Assembly (NCBI GenBank): GCA_943370285.1
Contig: CALRQJ020000001.1
Coordinates: forward strand, 248,001 to 312,000
Reading direction: 5' to 3'
Length of the DNA: 64,000 nucleotides
Source: CALRQJ02 sp943370285
GTDB taxonomy: Bacteria > Bacteroidota > Bacteroidia > Chitinophagales > Chitinophagaceae
The notes beneath the pieces are model-generated. The model worked only from the letters and a program-made list of their open reading frames with translations, was not told where the DNA came from and ran no database searches. Below are positions 17,032 to 26,676 of the stretch, piece after piece. A program made the position numbers and the translations under genes. How positions within the stretch are numbered: position 1 is the first letter of the stretch; every line of letters begins with the position of its first letter.

Positions 17032-17071
17032 GTTCACAATTAAATAATATTGGAAATGCTTAATTGTGAAC
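17032..17071 (-). terminator. Long inverted repeat, possible terminator of the M61 gene
   Basis: A perfect 12-bp inverted repeat (GTTCACAATTAA / TTAATTGTGAAC, 16-nt loop) lies 61 nt past the M61 stop. On the minus strand it is followed by CCTTCTTTTTTCG. It is A/T-rich, so a terminator is likely but an operator is not excluded. Confidence 0.5.
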
Positions 17072-17132
17072 AAGCTGTTTATTGTGTTGCCCTTAGATCC
17101 TTATTTGTTGAAACATTTGGTCTAAAAAATCA

Positions 17133-18959
17133 TTAATACTTGATTTTTGTTGACAACCATTCTTTACGGAATAATCGCTCTGAATCAGTTAAATCACCTT
17201 CACTTTTTATAGTAATCCGCATAGCCGGGTTTTCTTGTAACACCATTATGCTATCCATAATTTTTCCGCGATGCCGATACACCACTTTCAAAGTATCGCC
17301 GGGTTTATGCGCTGCTAATGTTTCGTCAATATCTTTAAACTCTTTTATTTTTCTAGCATTGAGTGACACCAACACATCATCAATATCAATTCCTGCCTCA
17401 TACATTGGTGTATTTCTAATGCTATTATTGGCCATTACCAATTCGTTGTTTTGCGGTTTAAAGCTGAGATTTCCCATCCATGCTTTACCTGAATTAGCTT
17501 TTGCAAATACTAATCCTGCCTTGCTTAGCACAGCAGCATAATCAAATGGTTCATAGCCATAAATGTATTTGGCAAAGAACGCTTGGGCATACGATTCATT
17601 GCCGGTTAAATCGGCTAAAGCTTGTTGTAAATCTGTCATGGTATAAGGTTGTTCAGACTTGCCATGCTTGGTCCATAACTGTTGCATATATGCATCTAAG
17701 CCAAGTTTAAAACGACTCCTTAAATCTAATTCTAATGCCAAGGCAATAGCGCCGCCATAAGGATAATAAGAAGAGTACATGTTAGGATAATTGGTTTTAT
17801 CAACCGATACTCCGGCATCAGCAAACACTGCCCTTTGACTATTTTCAATTGGTGAATAATAGATACCACCAGGTGTTTGTGATTTAACGGCAATTAAGCC
17901 TTCCATACTTCTACTCCACTCTTCCAAATTCAATATTCCGGCACGGTGTAAAATAAAATCGCCATAGTATTGTGTAAAGCCTTCGGCCAACCACAACCCT
18001 TCGCTCATATTGCTTTTTTCGTAGTTAAAAGGCTCAATACTTTTTGGGCGGATTCTTTCTACATTCCAGCTGTGAAAAAACTCATGTGCAAATACATCCA
18101 ATAAAAAATCTTGACCGGTGAAAGGTAAAGGCAAACTAATCATGGTAGAATTTCTATGTTCCATGCCATCTCCTTTTACATAAGGATTGATACTTGCAAT
18201 AAATGTGTAAGTACCGTAGTCGAAAGCCGGCGTTTCGCCAAAAACAGCTGTAGCCTCGGCTACAATATCCTTCAACTTCAGAAAAAATTTATCAACCACT
18301 GAATCGACAGATTCAGCTTCTAAAGCAAACCGAATAGTATAGCTTTTACCATCCGGATTTTTCACTGTCCATTCTCTAAACATCAACTTGCCCACTTTGG
18401 TGGGAGAATCCATGAAATATGCCAAATCAGGTGCAGTGAATGTGTTTACCGAACCGACTTGCGGTGGTAATTGTGTAGCAATTTTAAAATCGGGATTATT
18501 GAATTGAAAACTAATGCTGATAGGTGTTTGCTCATATCCTTTCAACCACATAAAAGAAGCAGGCATATTCAAATGATAGCCTGTAGCATCAATACTGGCA
18601 TAGGTTCCATCTGCATGATTACCATACAAGGTATAACTCAATTTTACATACCCTTTATGGCCGGAAACCTGGTACACATCAGCATCTATTTTTTCTATTT
18701 GTAAAGCATTTCCTGCTTTATCAAATGCTTTAACATTGTATACGTTTTTACCAAATTCATGGGTGGCATAACGACCAGGTGATGAACGACTCATTCTAAA
18801 AATGGCTACTTGTTTTTTGTTGATTCCATCTGCCGTAAGACTTATTTCTGCTTCGTGATGTGTTGCATTGGGTGCGGCAACATCATAATGCAAACTAGCT
18901 TGTGCCATTGCCATTACAGTAGTCAGTGCAATCAACAGAACAAATACCAAACGTTTCAT
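17133..18959 (-). CDS. M61-family metallopeptidase with PDZ domain
   Basis: A 608-aa secreted peptidase related to glycyl aminopeptidases. The signal peptide ends near AMAQ (residue 20). An N-terminal beta domain precedes the catalytic domain with HEFFHSWN (zinc ligands His292 and His296) and the third ligand Glu in LWLAEGFTQYYG (about 326). A PDZ-like region lies near residues 500-590 (MYEAGIDIDDVLVSLNARKI). The family removes N-terminal residues, preferring Gly/Ala, from peptides in the periplasm. A TATCTTTA near-consensus box sits 14 nt upstream. It is divergent from the cupin gene. Confidence 0.92.
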   Translation of the reverse strand: MKRLVFVLLIALTTVMAMAQASLHYDVAAPNATHHEAEISLTADGINKKQVAIFRMSRSSPGRYATHEFGKNVYNVKAFDKAGNALQIEKIDADVYQVSGHKGYVKLSYTLYGNHADGTYASIDATGYHLNMPASFMWLKGYEQTPISISFQFNNPDFKIATQLPPQVGSVNTFTAPDLAYFMDSPTKVGKLMFREWTVKNPDGKSYTIRFALEAESVDSVVDKFFLKLKDIVAEATAVFGETPAFDYGTYTFIASINPYVKGDGMEHRNSTMISLPLPFTGQDFLLDVFAHEFFHSWNVERIRPKSIEPFNYEKSNMSEGLWLAEGFTQYYGDFILHRAGILNLEEWSRSMEGLIAVKSQTPGGIYYSPIENSQRAVFADAGVSVDKTNYPNMYSSYYPYGGAIALALELDLRSRFKLGLDAYMQQLWTKHGKSEQPYTMTDLQQALADLTGNESYAQAFFAKYIYGYEPFDYAAVLSKAGLVFAKANSGKAWMGNLSFKPQNNELVMANNSIRNTPMYEAGIDIDDVLVSLNARKIKEFKDIDETLAAHKPGDTLKVVYRHRGKIMDSIMVLQENPAMRITIKSEGDLTDSERLFRKEWLSTKIKY

Positions 18960-19059
18960 AAACTATGTTTTGGTAAAGATAATAGGTGCAACAATAGGCT
19001 GTAATAATATCTATACCGCTTTTTTACCGATTGTAAAATGTATAACTTGGTCGAAAAAA

Positions 19060-19560
19060 ATGTTGACTCCTAAAGAACTGGTTGAATTTTACGAGATGCT
19101 TCCCCACCCCGAAGGTGGGTTTTATAAAGAAATGTATCGCTCTGCCGAACACATTAGTCATTCGGCATTGCCCAATCGTTTTGGTGGCGATCGGTCATTT
19201 TCAACCGCCATTTATTTTTTATTGGAGCAAGGTAATTTTTCTGCTTTTCATATTATTCAAAGCGATGAGGTTTGGCATTTTTATGCCGGGGGTGCATTGA
19301 ATATATATGTGATTGATAAAAACGGGGCATTATCCATCATCAGATTAGGAAATGATATTGCCAAAGGAGAAGTTTTTCAAGCGGTAGTGCCGGCAGGTTG
19401 TTGGTTTGCTTCCGCTCCTGCCAAAGACAGTGCATTTAGCTTTGTTGGTTGTACAGTAGCACCAGGCTTCGATTTCAACGATTTTGAATTGGCCGATGGT
19501 TCAATTTTAGCAGCAACTTATCCGCAACACAACGCAGTAATAGAAAGCCTTTGTCGTTAA
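19060..19560 (+). CDS. DUF985 cupin-domain protein
   Basis: A 166-aa cupin of the DUF985 type. Recognisable segments are LPHPEGGFYKEMYRS, FSTAIYFLLEQGNFSAFHII, DEVWHFYAGGAL and VPAGCWFASAP. The His residues around SDEVWHFYAGG would bind a metal in the beta-barrel. The function of the family is unsettled; sugar epimerase-like roles have been suggested. The ATG at 19060 gives the normal family N-terminus; the longer frame starting at 18970 overlaps the upstream promoter region and is rejected. Confidence 0.88.
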   Translation: MLTPKELVEFYEMLPHPEGGFYKEMYRSAEHISHSALPNRFGGDRSFSTAIYFLLEQGNFSAFHIIQSDEVWHFYAGGALNIYVIDKNGALSIIRLGNDIAKGEVFQAVVPAGCWFASAPAKDSAFSFVGCTVAPGFDFNDFELADGSILAATYPQHNAVIESLCR

Positions 19561-19626
19561 ATACCGTAAAGTGGGTATAGGCTATGGACCTAAAGCGTTG
19601 TTATTTTAACTTTTAAATCACAGATT

Positions 19627-20901
19627 ATGCCATCAACTTTAAAACGGGTTCTTCTTGCTACTGCCCTATTGTTTACACTACCCGTCTTAAAGGCTCAAGA
19701 TAGTTTATCCTACTTTTTACAACAAGCTGCAATAGCTACATCAGACTCATTGAAATTACAATGGTATGAAAAAGCACAGCCGTTGGCAGAAGCCAAAAGA
19801 GACACTAGAACATTGGGTACCGTATACCTGTATTTGGCACAAACCTATTATCAAAAAAAACAACCTGAAAAAGCCATTTTCTATTATAAACAATGCATCA
19901 GCGTAGCTGAAAAAATGGCAGACATCCAATTGCTGCAACAATCATACAAAGAACTAGCAACAGTGTTAAGCAACCCTGGAATAGCAGTTGCCATCATCAA
20001 TAGTAAAATGTCATTGTCGCTGAATGCAGATTCTCTGCGAAAAGACAGTTTACAACAAATGATTGGCGTAATGGAATCGAAATACAATAATGAAAAAGAG
20101 TTACGGGCTTTACGAGAAGCACAGCTTAAGATTCAGCAGCGTAATTATTTATTATTGACTGCGGCTATCGTAATACTTGCAGTAATTTTAATTGCCTATT
20201 TCTGGCAACGCCGAAACAGACTACAACAAGAAGCAACTTTACAGGCCGCCATCATACATCAACAAGATATTGCAAGCCGTGCTATTATTGAAGCTGAAGA
20301 AAACGAACGTAAACGCATTGCCGGCGATTTGCATGATGGGTTAGGACAAATAGTGAGTGCAGTTAAGATGAATTTATCGGGCTTGGCAGATAGAATAACG
20401 GTAGCATCGGAACAGGATAAACAACTATTTGAAAAAACAATTGCATTGGCAGATGAAAGCTGCAAAGAGTTAAGAGTTGTATCGCATAATATGATGCCGA
20501 ATGCTTTACTCAAAGCAGGATTATCATCGGCTGTAAAAGATTTTATAGATAAGATTGACCATTCTCGTTTACAAGTTCAATTGCATACCGAAGGTTTAAA
20601 TCAACGTTTAGATAGCAGTGTTGAAACGGTATTATACAGAGTGATTCAAGAAATTGTCAATAATGTGATCAAACACAGTAGCGCCAATAGATTAGATATT
20701 TCTTTATTCAAAGACAAAGATGGAATAAGTTGTACAATAGAAGATAATGGTAAAGGTTTTAATGCTGATGCCAAAGAAAAAAGTGATGGTATTGGGCTAA
20801 AGAATATTCAAGCAAGAATCAGCTATTTAAAAGGACAAGTTGAATTTGATTCGGCGCCGGGCAGAGGCACTTTAGTAGCTATTCATATCCCCTTAAGTTG
20901 A
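19627..20901 (+). CDS. Sensor histidine kinase, NarL/LuxR-partner type, with TPR-like sensor
   Basis: The 424-aa kinase has a signal sequence (1-23), a periplasmic TPR-like helical region (about 25-115) and a coiled-coil leading into one TM helix (174-193). The dimerisation domain has the phospho-acceptor His236 in ERKRIAGDLHDGLGQ (HisKA_3), and the HATPase domain has EIVNNVIKHSS, DNGKGFN and GIGLKNIQARI. Such kinases pair with LuxR-type response regulators, but none is adjacent. The next genes are an ECF sigma/anti-sigma pair on the other strand, whose last gene overlaps this one by 9 nt. Confidence 0.92.
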   Translation: MPSTLKRVLLATALLFTLPVLKAQDSLSYFLQQAAIATSDSLKLQWYEKAQPLAEAKRDTRTLGTVYLYLAQTYYQKKQPEKAIFYYKQCISVAEKMADIQLLQQSYKELATVLSNPGIAVAIINSKMSLSLNADSLRKDSLQQMIGVMESKYNNEKELRALREAQLKIQQRNYLLLTAAIVILAVILIAYFWQRRNRLQQEATLQAAIIHQQDIASRAIIEAEENERKRIAGDLHDGLGQIVSAVKMNLSGLADRITVASEQDKQLFEKTIALADESCKELRVVSHNMMPNALLKAGLSSAVKDFIDKIDHSRLQVQLHTEGLNQRLDSSVETVLYRVIQEIVNNVIKHSSANRLDISLFKDKDGISCTIEDNGKGFNADAKEKSDGIGLKNIQARISYLKGQVEFDSAPGRGTLVAIHIPLS

Positions 20902-21291
20902 TGATTTGATTTCTGTTTTTGGTGGAGGTGTTGGCAAGAATTTACCATCATCCTTTTTTCTTAAATGAATAACAATATAGCCAATCAAACAAAGGAAAAT
21001 AACGAACACCACAGCCATCAACACCCAAGAAACATTTTTGATTGCTCGTTTTGCCTTGCGTTGTTTTTTATCGGCTACTTTTTGCTGTAAATCTTTGTTA
21101 AGTTGTTCTACCAAATGCTGCAATTTCTCTTTTTGATCAAATGCTTGTAATCCTTCTACCGCATCATTTACAAATGGCGAATCGGCCATGATAGATTCTA
21201 ATTCATGACTTTCTTGATCTGACAGCTTACCATCGAGGTAATTCATCAAATCATCGTCTGATACTTGCAATATATTTTTGTCTGACGCCAT
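20893..21291 (-). CDS. Putative anti-sigma factor (single-pass membrane protein)
   Basis: The 132-aa product has an N-terminal cytosolic helical region (DDDLMNYLDGKLSDQESHELE). This pattern is common at the start of Bacteroidota anti-sigma factors. A coiled Lys-rich segment, one TM helix (about 88-110) and a short tail follow. No zinc-binding HxxxCxxC is seen. Its ATG overlaps the sigma-factor stop by one base (TAATG), so translation is probably coupled, which supports assignment as the cognate regulator. The periplasmic tail is only about 20 aa, too short for sensing by itself. Confidence 0.75.
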   Translation of the reverse strand: MASDKNILQVSDDDLMNYLDGKLSDQESHELESIMADSPFVNDAVEGLQAFDQKEKLQHLVEQLNKDLQQKVADKKQRKAKRAIKNVSWVLMAVVFVIFLCLIGYIVIHLRKKDDGKFLPTPPPKTEIKSST

Positions 21292-21857
21292 TATTGATTA
21301 CTCAACTTTTTTTCAATGATGATTTTAAGGTTACGTTTGCCATTCTGTATATAACTCTTAACCTGCAACAAACTAAATCCGGTTAATGCTGCAATTTGTT
21401 GGTACGATTTCTTTTCTAAATAAAATAAAGTTACGCATTGTTGCTGCTCTTTATTGAGTTCGGGGATAGAAAGCACCAATAAGTCTAAGGTTTTATCTTT
21501 CATTCGTAGTTCTTCCAAGTCTACCGATTCTTCAGCAGGCAATTGATCTTTAAGTTCTACCGGCACCTTTCCATGTTTGTCTCGCAGCTTCATCAAACAG
21601 TGGTTTTTAGCCACCATATATAACCAACTTTTAAAATAATCTACTTTATACTTCTGTAACTCGGCAATACATTTCAAAAAGATTTGTTGCACACTATCTT
21701 TCGCATCCTCTTCATTTTTCAAATATTTCATGCACACACCCAACAACAACAAGGTGTAGCGTTGCAGCAAAATACCTAACCACTGGTTATTCCCATCTGC
21801 ATTAAATTTTTCGAGCAGTTCGGCATCGGTGATATGTGCATACTTGTTTAAACTCAC
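21291..21857 (-). CDS. ECF-type RNA polymerase sigma-70 factor
   Basis: A 188-aa sigma factor. Region 2 (about 25-95) contains NEEDAKDSVQQIFLKCIAEL and FKSWLYMVAKNHCLMKLRD. Region 4 (about 125-180) contains ELNKEQQQCVTLFYLEKKSYQQIAA followed by its helix-turn-helix. It directs RNA polymerase to a regulon that cannot be told from the sequence. The start is GTG at 21857; no ATG fits better. The anti-sigma gene follows with a 1-nt overlap. Confidence 0.9.
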   Translation of the reverse strand: MSLNKYAHITDAELLEKFNADGNNQWLGILLQRYTLLLLGVCMKYLKNEEDAKDSVQQIFLKCIAELQKYKVDYFKSWLYMVAKNHCLMKLRDKHGKVPVELKDQLPAEESVDLEELRMKDKTLDLLVLSIPELNKEQQQCVTLFYLEKKSYQQIAALTGFSLLQVKSYIQNGKRNLKIIIEKKLSNQ

Positions 21858-21964
21858 AGCCTTGAAAGTAAGGTTAATATTTTATGCATAGATGCAGAAG
21901 ATATAAAAATCCATATCCTATTTTCAGTCCATCTAAAATCTGTTTCTTTGTACAAAAGAAAACG

Positions 21965-22732
21965 ATGATGATTGCTGCGGCAACTGTACCCATTTGTGCG
22001 TTGAGAAAAGAGCCCACACACCATAGTGAAATGACTAGTCAACTCTTGTTTGGTGAATTGGCCGAAGTAATGGAAACAAACAACAAATTTTCAAACATCA
22101 GGTGTTTGCATGATCATTATGAAGGTTGGGTATACACCAATCAATTAACGATTGTTGATGAAACGGTATTAGAAAATCCGGTTTTGCGTTGTGCAGATTG
22201 GTGTTCAAGCATTCAATATAATGATAGCAAAATGATCATTCCTTTTGGCAGCTCGTTACAGCAATTCCAATCTGGCAAAGCTACATTTGGTACGTATCAA
22301 GCTAGTTTTGATGGAACAATTTGGGACCCTGCTACTGCCATTAAAAACGAAACAACCATTCGTGAACTGATTGAAAAATATTTGGGTACATCTTATTTAT
22401 GGGGCGGAAGATCAGTGTTTGGTATTGACTGTAGTGGCTTTGTTCAAATGGTGTATCAGTTTTTGAATATTGCATTACAAAGAGATGCAGCCCACCAGGC
22501 CAAACAAGGAGAAGTAATCGGTTTTTTACAAGAAGCCCGTTGTGGCGACCTCGCTTTTTTTGATAATGAAGCCGGCAAAATTGTTCATGTTGGAATATTA
22601 CTCAACAGCCATCAAATTGCACATGCAGCAGAAAAAGTAAGGGTTGATAAGATAGACAGTCAAGGCATTGTTCATTCCGATTCCGGTGTAAGAACACATC
22701 AACTCAGGTTATTGAAACGTATAATTGTTTAA
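21965..22732 (+). CDS. C40-family (NlpC/P60) peptidoglycan hydrolase with SH3-like region
   Basis: A 255-aa protein. The N-terminal half (1-120) looks like bacterial SH3 modules (VPICALRKEPTHHSEMTSQ, LFGELAEVMETNN). The C-terminal NlpC/P60 domain has the nucleophile in GIDCSGFVQMVYQ, the His in KIVHVGILL and a third polar residue further on. It should cut D-glutamyl-meso-DAP bonds in the stem peptide. No signal peptide is evident from the ATG at 21965; the longer frame with an unusual Arg/Cys-rich N-terminus is not preferred. Its stop shares TTAA with the convergent LysM gene. Confidence 0.88.
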   Translation: MMIAAATVPICALRKEPTHHSEMTSQLLFGELAEVMETNNKFSNIRCLHDHYEGWVYTNQLTIVDETVLENPVLRCADWCSSIQYNDSKMIIPFGSSLQQFQSGKATFGTYQASFDGTIWDPATAIKNETTIRELIEKYLGTSYLWGGRSVFGIDCSGFVQMVYQFLNIALQRDAAHQAKQGEVIGFLQEARCGDLAFFDNEAGKIVHVGILLNSHQIAHAAEKVRVDKIDSQGIVHSDSGVRTHQLRLLKRIIV

Positions 22733-23685
22733 CGTAAATAGTTAACAGTAAGATTAAATTTAGCATCTGCAATACCCAACTCAGAAGCAGCTGCATTACT
22801 AATACGTAGTAACAAACCATTGTTTTCTTTCATGGTTGGCAATGCCCCTAACACTTTAGCATAAATCACTCTATCATCAGCCGAAGTTATTTTGATGATG
22901 GTGCCTGGTGTAACATCATTCATCAATGCATAAAATCGTTTGTCTTGCCAACCGCTTGTTGTTTTAAACGTAGCAGCTTCCCCCGCTAAAGTGATTGGCG
23001 TTTTGTCCGCTTCATCTTTAGTGTACTGCGGTGTATAATAACCGGTTTTGATAACAGCAGTACCCGGCGTTCTTTTTGGTGGATCTTTTTTAACAATAGG
23101 GTCTGCAGGTTTAACTACCGGTTCAACTTGTTTCGGCTCAACTTTTACGGGTTCGATTACGGGTGTATCTACAACAGTATTTTGAACTTGTTGGTTAGAA
23201 ACATCTCCATTTAAAGCGGCAACCTGATTGGTTTTAACTCTCAGATACCCAACAATAAATGGTGTTCCGGGCCAAATAACATCTTTGTTCAGGTTATTCC
23301 ATTCCTTTAAATAATTCACCGGAACTTTAAAGTGATTTAAAGAAATGCGATACAAAGTTTCTCCCTGACCAATCATATGGTACAAAGGAATTAATGTTTC
23401 ATCGGCTTGCTTTTGTCCTTTCTGTTCAAAATTATTGTTGTCTAAAGGAATCTTTAAAGTCGATTTTCCGGATAGCGTAGCTGTAGCTGCCAAACTATTA
23501 TAAGTTGCAACTCTTGAAGCAGTTAAATTATAAATAGTAGCAATACCAGACAAGGTTTGTGCATTAGTAACCTTATGCAAAAGGTAAAGGTTAGGGCTTA
23601 CACCTTCTACCATTAATTTGGCTTGTTGTGCTTGTACTTTAAAAAAAACTACCGTCAACAAAAGAATTACAACAATACGCTTCAT
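22729..23685 (-). CDS. Secreted LysM protein with C-terminal DPBB (RlpA-like) domain
   Basis: The 318-aa protein starts with a signal peptide ending near KVQAQ (residue 19). LysM-like segments are seen at about 37-80 (HKVTNAQTLSGIATIYNLT) and 103-150 (HMIGQGETLYRISLNHF). A Pro/Lys/Val-rich linker follows (about 165-205). The C-terminal region (GEAATF, FYALMNDVTPGTIIKI, RISNAAASELGI) resembles a double-psi beta-barrel of the RlpA type. It probably binds peptidoglycan in the periplasm. Being convergent with the NlpC/P60 hydrolase does not prove a link but both act on the cell wall. Confidence 0.85.
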   Translation of the reverse strand: MKRIVVILLLTVVFFKVQAQQAKLMVEGVSPNLYLLHKVTNAQTLSGIATIYNLTASRVATYNSLAATATLSGKSTLKIPLDNNNFEQKGQKQADETLIPLYHMIGQGETLYRISLNHFKVPVNYLKEWNNLNKDVIWPGTPFIVGYLRVKTNQVAALNGDVSNQQVQNTVVDTPVIEPVKVEPKQVEPVVKPADPIVKKDPPKRTPGTAVIKTGYYTPQYTKDEADKTPITLAGEAATFKTTSGWQDKRFYALMNDVTPGTIIKITSADDRVIYAKVLGALPTMKENNGLLLRISNAAASELGIADAKFNLTVNYLR

Positions 23686-23727
23686 AAAATATGGCCTTTT
23701 TCCGGTACAATATTACTGAATAGAATG

Positions 23728-25092
23728 CTAAATGCGGTCTTTTAAAATTCGCCACTCATTAGGATAATAATTATTGATGCGGTTTGGCAACAGTTTCATC
23801 CAACCCAAATTAACATTTTTGTATTGTGCCAATACCCATCCCTTTTGTTGACATGGCAGGTCAAATACTTTTTTCTGCAAATAGGCAACGGCCTCTGATT
23901 CGGATAATTCTATAGTCGGAATTGAAGGATGAAGCACATGGCTTAATGCCAATGCTTGATGCGGAATAAAATCTTTGCCTTTGATACTTCCTAACGCAAT
24001 GCCCGCCATTCTTAAACCTAAGTGTTGTTGTAATAATGAAATTTCTCCTTCAAACTGTTTTGGCCAGGCTATTAATGTTTCTTTTTGTTTGGTTAAATAA
24101 AGCGATGCCATATCTAAAACCCAAGGCTCAATTATGTTTTTTTCCGTGGCTGTAACTGCAGATTTGCCTGCCGGACCATTATAACAGCCTTCATCTGTTC
24201 CTGTTTTTTTGAAGCATGCAATGAAGAAACCTTCCCCCTTTAATAAGTAGGGGTAAAAACGATATCCCACCGCCTTATGCTGCGCAGAAATCGTTGTAAC
24301 AATACCCCAATTTTCATCCAATTGCAATGGAACATTTTCTACATCACCTTGTTCCATCAGCCAGTCACAAATTGCTTCATCTTCTGCTGGAGAATAAGAA
24401 CAAGTAGAGTAAATCAAGTATCCGCCTTTTTTTAACGCAGGTAAAACATCGGCTATAATACGTTGCTGTCGATGGCTGCACAGTTGCACATTTGCTTCGC
24501 TCCATTCTTCGATAGCTGCAGGGTCTTTTCTAAACAAACCGCTACCACTACATGGAGCATCGGCTACAATCACATCAAAAAATCCGTTGAGCCGAGCAAA
24601 ATCTGCCGGATCATTATTAGAAACTACTGTATGTAAACTACCCCATCGAGATAAGTTTTCAGCTAATATCGTTACTCTTGATTTGATGACTTCATTGGCT
24701 ACTACCAACCCATTTTTAAAGTAATTAGCTAACAAAGTACTTTTTCCGCCTGGTGCAGCACAAAGGTCTAATACTCTTTTATTGTTGGTAGTTTCGCCGA
24801 TGGTTTGACGTAAAGCTTCCTGCAAAAACATACTACTCGCCTCTTGTACATAATAAGCACCGCCATGCCATAAAGGATCAAAAATAAATGAAGGTCTGCT
24901 TGGCAAATAATAACCATGCTCACACCATGGTATAGGCTGCGATACCTCAAAAGACAAATTTGTATTAGAGATTTTTGATGTATTGGTTCTGATAGATGTT
25001 ACCTGTTCTCCAGATGCATGTACTTGTTCAAACGCAACACGGTTATAACCCGTTGCTGATTCAAGTGAATGTAATAATGCCTGTGGTAACAT
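23728..25092 (-). CDS. RsmF/RsmB-like 16S rRNA cytosine-C5 methyltransferase
   Basis: A 454-aa NOL1/NOP2/Sun-type enzyme. SAM-binding motif I reads DLCAAPGGKSTLLA. Motif IV is DAPCSGSGLFRK with one catalytic Cys, and motif VI STCSYSPAEDEA carries the nucleophile Cys. After the catalytic domain (to about 300) comes a C-terminal RsmF-like/PUA-like region that would hold RNA. The specific cytosine cannot be fixed. It starts 9 nt after the FAD oxidoreductase gene stop, so they are likely one transcription unit. Confidence 0.92.
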   Translation of the reverse strand: MLPQALLHSLESATGYNRVAFEQVHASGEQVTSIRTNTSKISNTNLSFEVSQPIPWCEHGYYLPSRPSFIFDPLWHGGAYYVQEASSMFLQEALRQTIGETTNNKRVLDLCAAPGGKSTLLANYFKNGLVVANEVIKSRVTILAENLSRWGSLHTVVSNNDPADFARLNGFFDVIVADAPCSGSGLFRKDPAAIEEWSEANVQLCSHRQQRIIADVLPALKKGGYLIYSTCSYSPAEDEAICDWLMEQGDVENVPLQLDENWGIVTTISAQHKAVGYRFYPYLLKGEGFFIACFKKTGTDEGCYNGPAGKSAVTATEKNIIEPWVLDMASLYLTKQKETLIAWPKQFEGEISLLQQHLGLRMAGIALGSIKGKDFIPHQALALSHVLHPSIPTIELSESEAVAYLQKKVFDLPCQQKGWVLAQYKNVNLGWMKLLPNRINNYYPNEWRILKDRI

Positions 25093-25101
25093 ATTTAAAA
25101 A

Positions 25102-26565
25102 TTAAGCTACACGAGATGGAATTAACCTACCCCCTTCATCTGCTCCACGGTCGCCGGCTTCGTGGTATTCTGCATCCTGATTTACTTGCCATAAATCATA
25201 CAATTCTTTTCCGGCAATAATATTTTTAACAGCCAACATGGCTGTCATCATACTATGGTCTTGATTATTATATTTATGCATACCGTTTCGGCCGGTTAAA
25301 TATAAACCAGAGTAGTTCTTTAATGCATCGCTTACAGCAGCAACATTTTCTTTATAGTCATGGTCATAAACCGGGTAAGCTTTGGGCTGTCGAACCACAC
25401 AACCATCCGTTACCAAAGCTACTTTGCCTAAACCAATTTGCTCTAATTCTTTTTTGGCTAATGCAATTAAATCTTCATCACTACAATTCCACATGCCATC
25501 GCCTTCAAAACAAAAATATTCTAATCCGTAACAAGCCATGGTTTCATCAGGGACCATATAAGGACTCCAAGATTTAAAATTTTGTATTCGTCCAACCTTC
25601 ACCGAAGGATCATGGATGTACACCCAATTATCCATAAAGGCATTTTCATCTTTCATAATCAGTACTACTGTAATAAAATCACGGTAGTTTAATTGTTGTG
25701 CTGCGTTTAAAGCAGTTTGTGGCAATTGCGGAAAAATATTTGGCACTAAATATTTGATTGGTGCAGATGAAATCACACCATCAAAATCGCCTGCTGTGCT
25801 GCCATCTTTGAAAATAATTTCCCATTTATCTTTTTTAGCTAAGCCCTTAACTTGTTTATCCATTATTAACACAGCACCAAAATCAACTGCTTTTGTGGCA
25901 CAAGCTTCCCACATCATGCCCGGCCCTTTTTTGGGGTAACGAAAAGTATCAATCAGTGTCTTAATCAACGCATCTTTGTTGCCAATTTTAGGCTTAAACA
26001 GTGCATTTTTTATAGCGGACGAAAGCGACAAGCCTTTAATGCGTTGTGCGGCCCAATCGGCAGAAATTTGGTTACATGGAATTCCCCAAACTTTCTCCGT
26101 GTAGGTTTTAAAAAAAATGCGGAACAATCTTTTTCCAAATTGATTGCTCACCCAATCTTCAAAATGAATAGGATTTTTTACGGGGAAAAGTTTGGCTTGC
26201 AAATAACTCCACACACATAAAAAAGATTCGATGATGCCTAATTTTCGTAACGCTTCAGTGGCCGCTAATGGATAAGAAAAAAACTGTTTGTTATAATAAA
26301 TTCTTGAGCTTCTTGGCCTATCCAACATATCATCACCCAAAACTTCTGTCCAAAAATTTTCTACTTCACTACTTTTTGAAAAAAAACGATGACCGCCAAT
26401 ATCAAAATGATAGCCCTTGTAAGATTCTGTACGAGAAATGCCACCAACATGCTGTTTGTCTTGCTCATAAATAACAGGCTTATGCCCTGCTTTTGCCAAC
26501 AAATAAGCAGCCGTTAATCCCGCCGGACCAGCGCCAATAACAGCTATTTTTTTACAATTTTCCAT
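25102..26565 (-). CDS. NAD(P)/FAD-dependent oxidoreductase (UDP-galactopyranose mutase/amine-oxidase-like)
   Basis: The 487-aa flavoprotein has the Rossmann motif IAVIGAGPAGLTAAYLLAKAG (about 8-28) and GGHRFFSKS after it. The late FAD contact reads GLYLTGRNGMHKYNNQDHS. This arrangement is found in a Bacteroidota/Cyanobacteria family annotated as protoporphyrinogen-oxidase-like or UDP-galactopyranose-mutase-like, possibly acting on glycans or lipids. The substrate is unknown. The start ATG at 26565 is preceded by TATCTTGC at 10 nt. It is divergent from the CorC-type gene. Confidence 0.85.
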   Translation of the reverse strand: MENCKKIAVIGAGPAGLTAAYLLAKAGHKPVIYEQDKQHVGGISRTESYKGYHFDIGGHRFFSKSSEVENFWTEVLGDDMLDRPRSSRIYYNKQFFSYPLAATEALRKLGIIESFLCVWSYLQAKLFPVKNPIHFEDWVSNQFGKRLFRIFFKTYTEKVWGIPCNQISADWAAQRIKGLSLSSAIKNALFKPKIGNKDALIKTLIDTFRYPKKGPGMMWEACATKAVDFGAVLIMDKQVKGLAKKDKWEIIFKDGSTAGDFDGVISSAPIKYLVPNIFPQLPQTALNAAQQLNYRDFITVVLIMKDENAFMDNWVYIHDPSVKVGRIQNFKSWSPYMVPDETMACYGLEYFCFEGDGMWNCSDEDLIALAKKELEQIGLGKVALVTDGCVVRQPKAYPVYDHDYKENVAAVSDALKNYSGLYLTGRNGMHKYNNQDHSMMTAMLAVKNIIAGKELYDLWQVNQDAEYHEAGDRGADEGGRLIPSRVA

Positions 26566-26662
26566 GTTTGGGGTCGCAAGATAAGTTTTAGCTGTTAATC
26601 GGTTTTAATACAATGATAATAACAGAAAAAGCCACTCAAAAACCCACTTGGCAACAATTTCA

Positions 26663-26670
26663 TAGTTTTG
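26663..26670 (+). promoter_or_regulatory. Promoter -7-like box (TAGTTTTG) 6 nt from the ATG
   Basis: Exact TAnnTTTG followed by CCGCAA and the ATG at 26677. Any transcript from it would be leaderless or nearly so. Confidence 0.5.
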
Positions 26671-26676
26671 CCGCAA

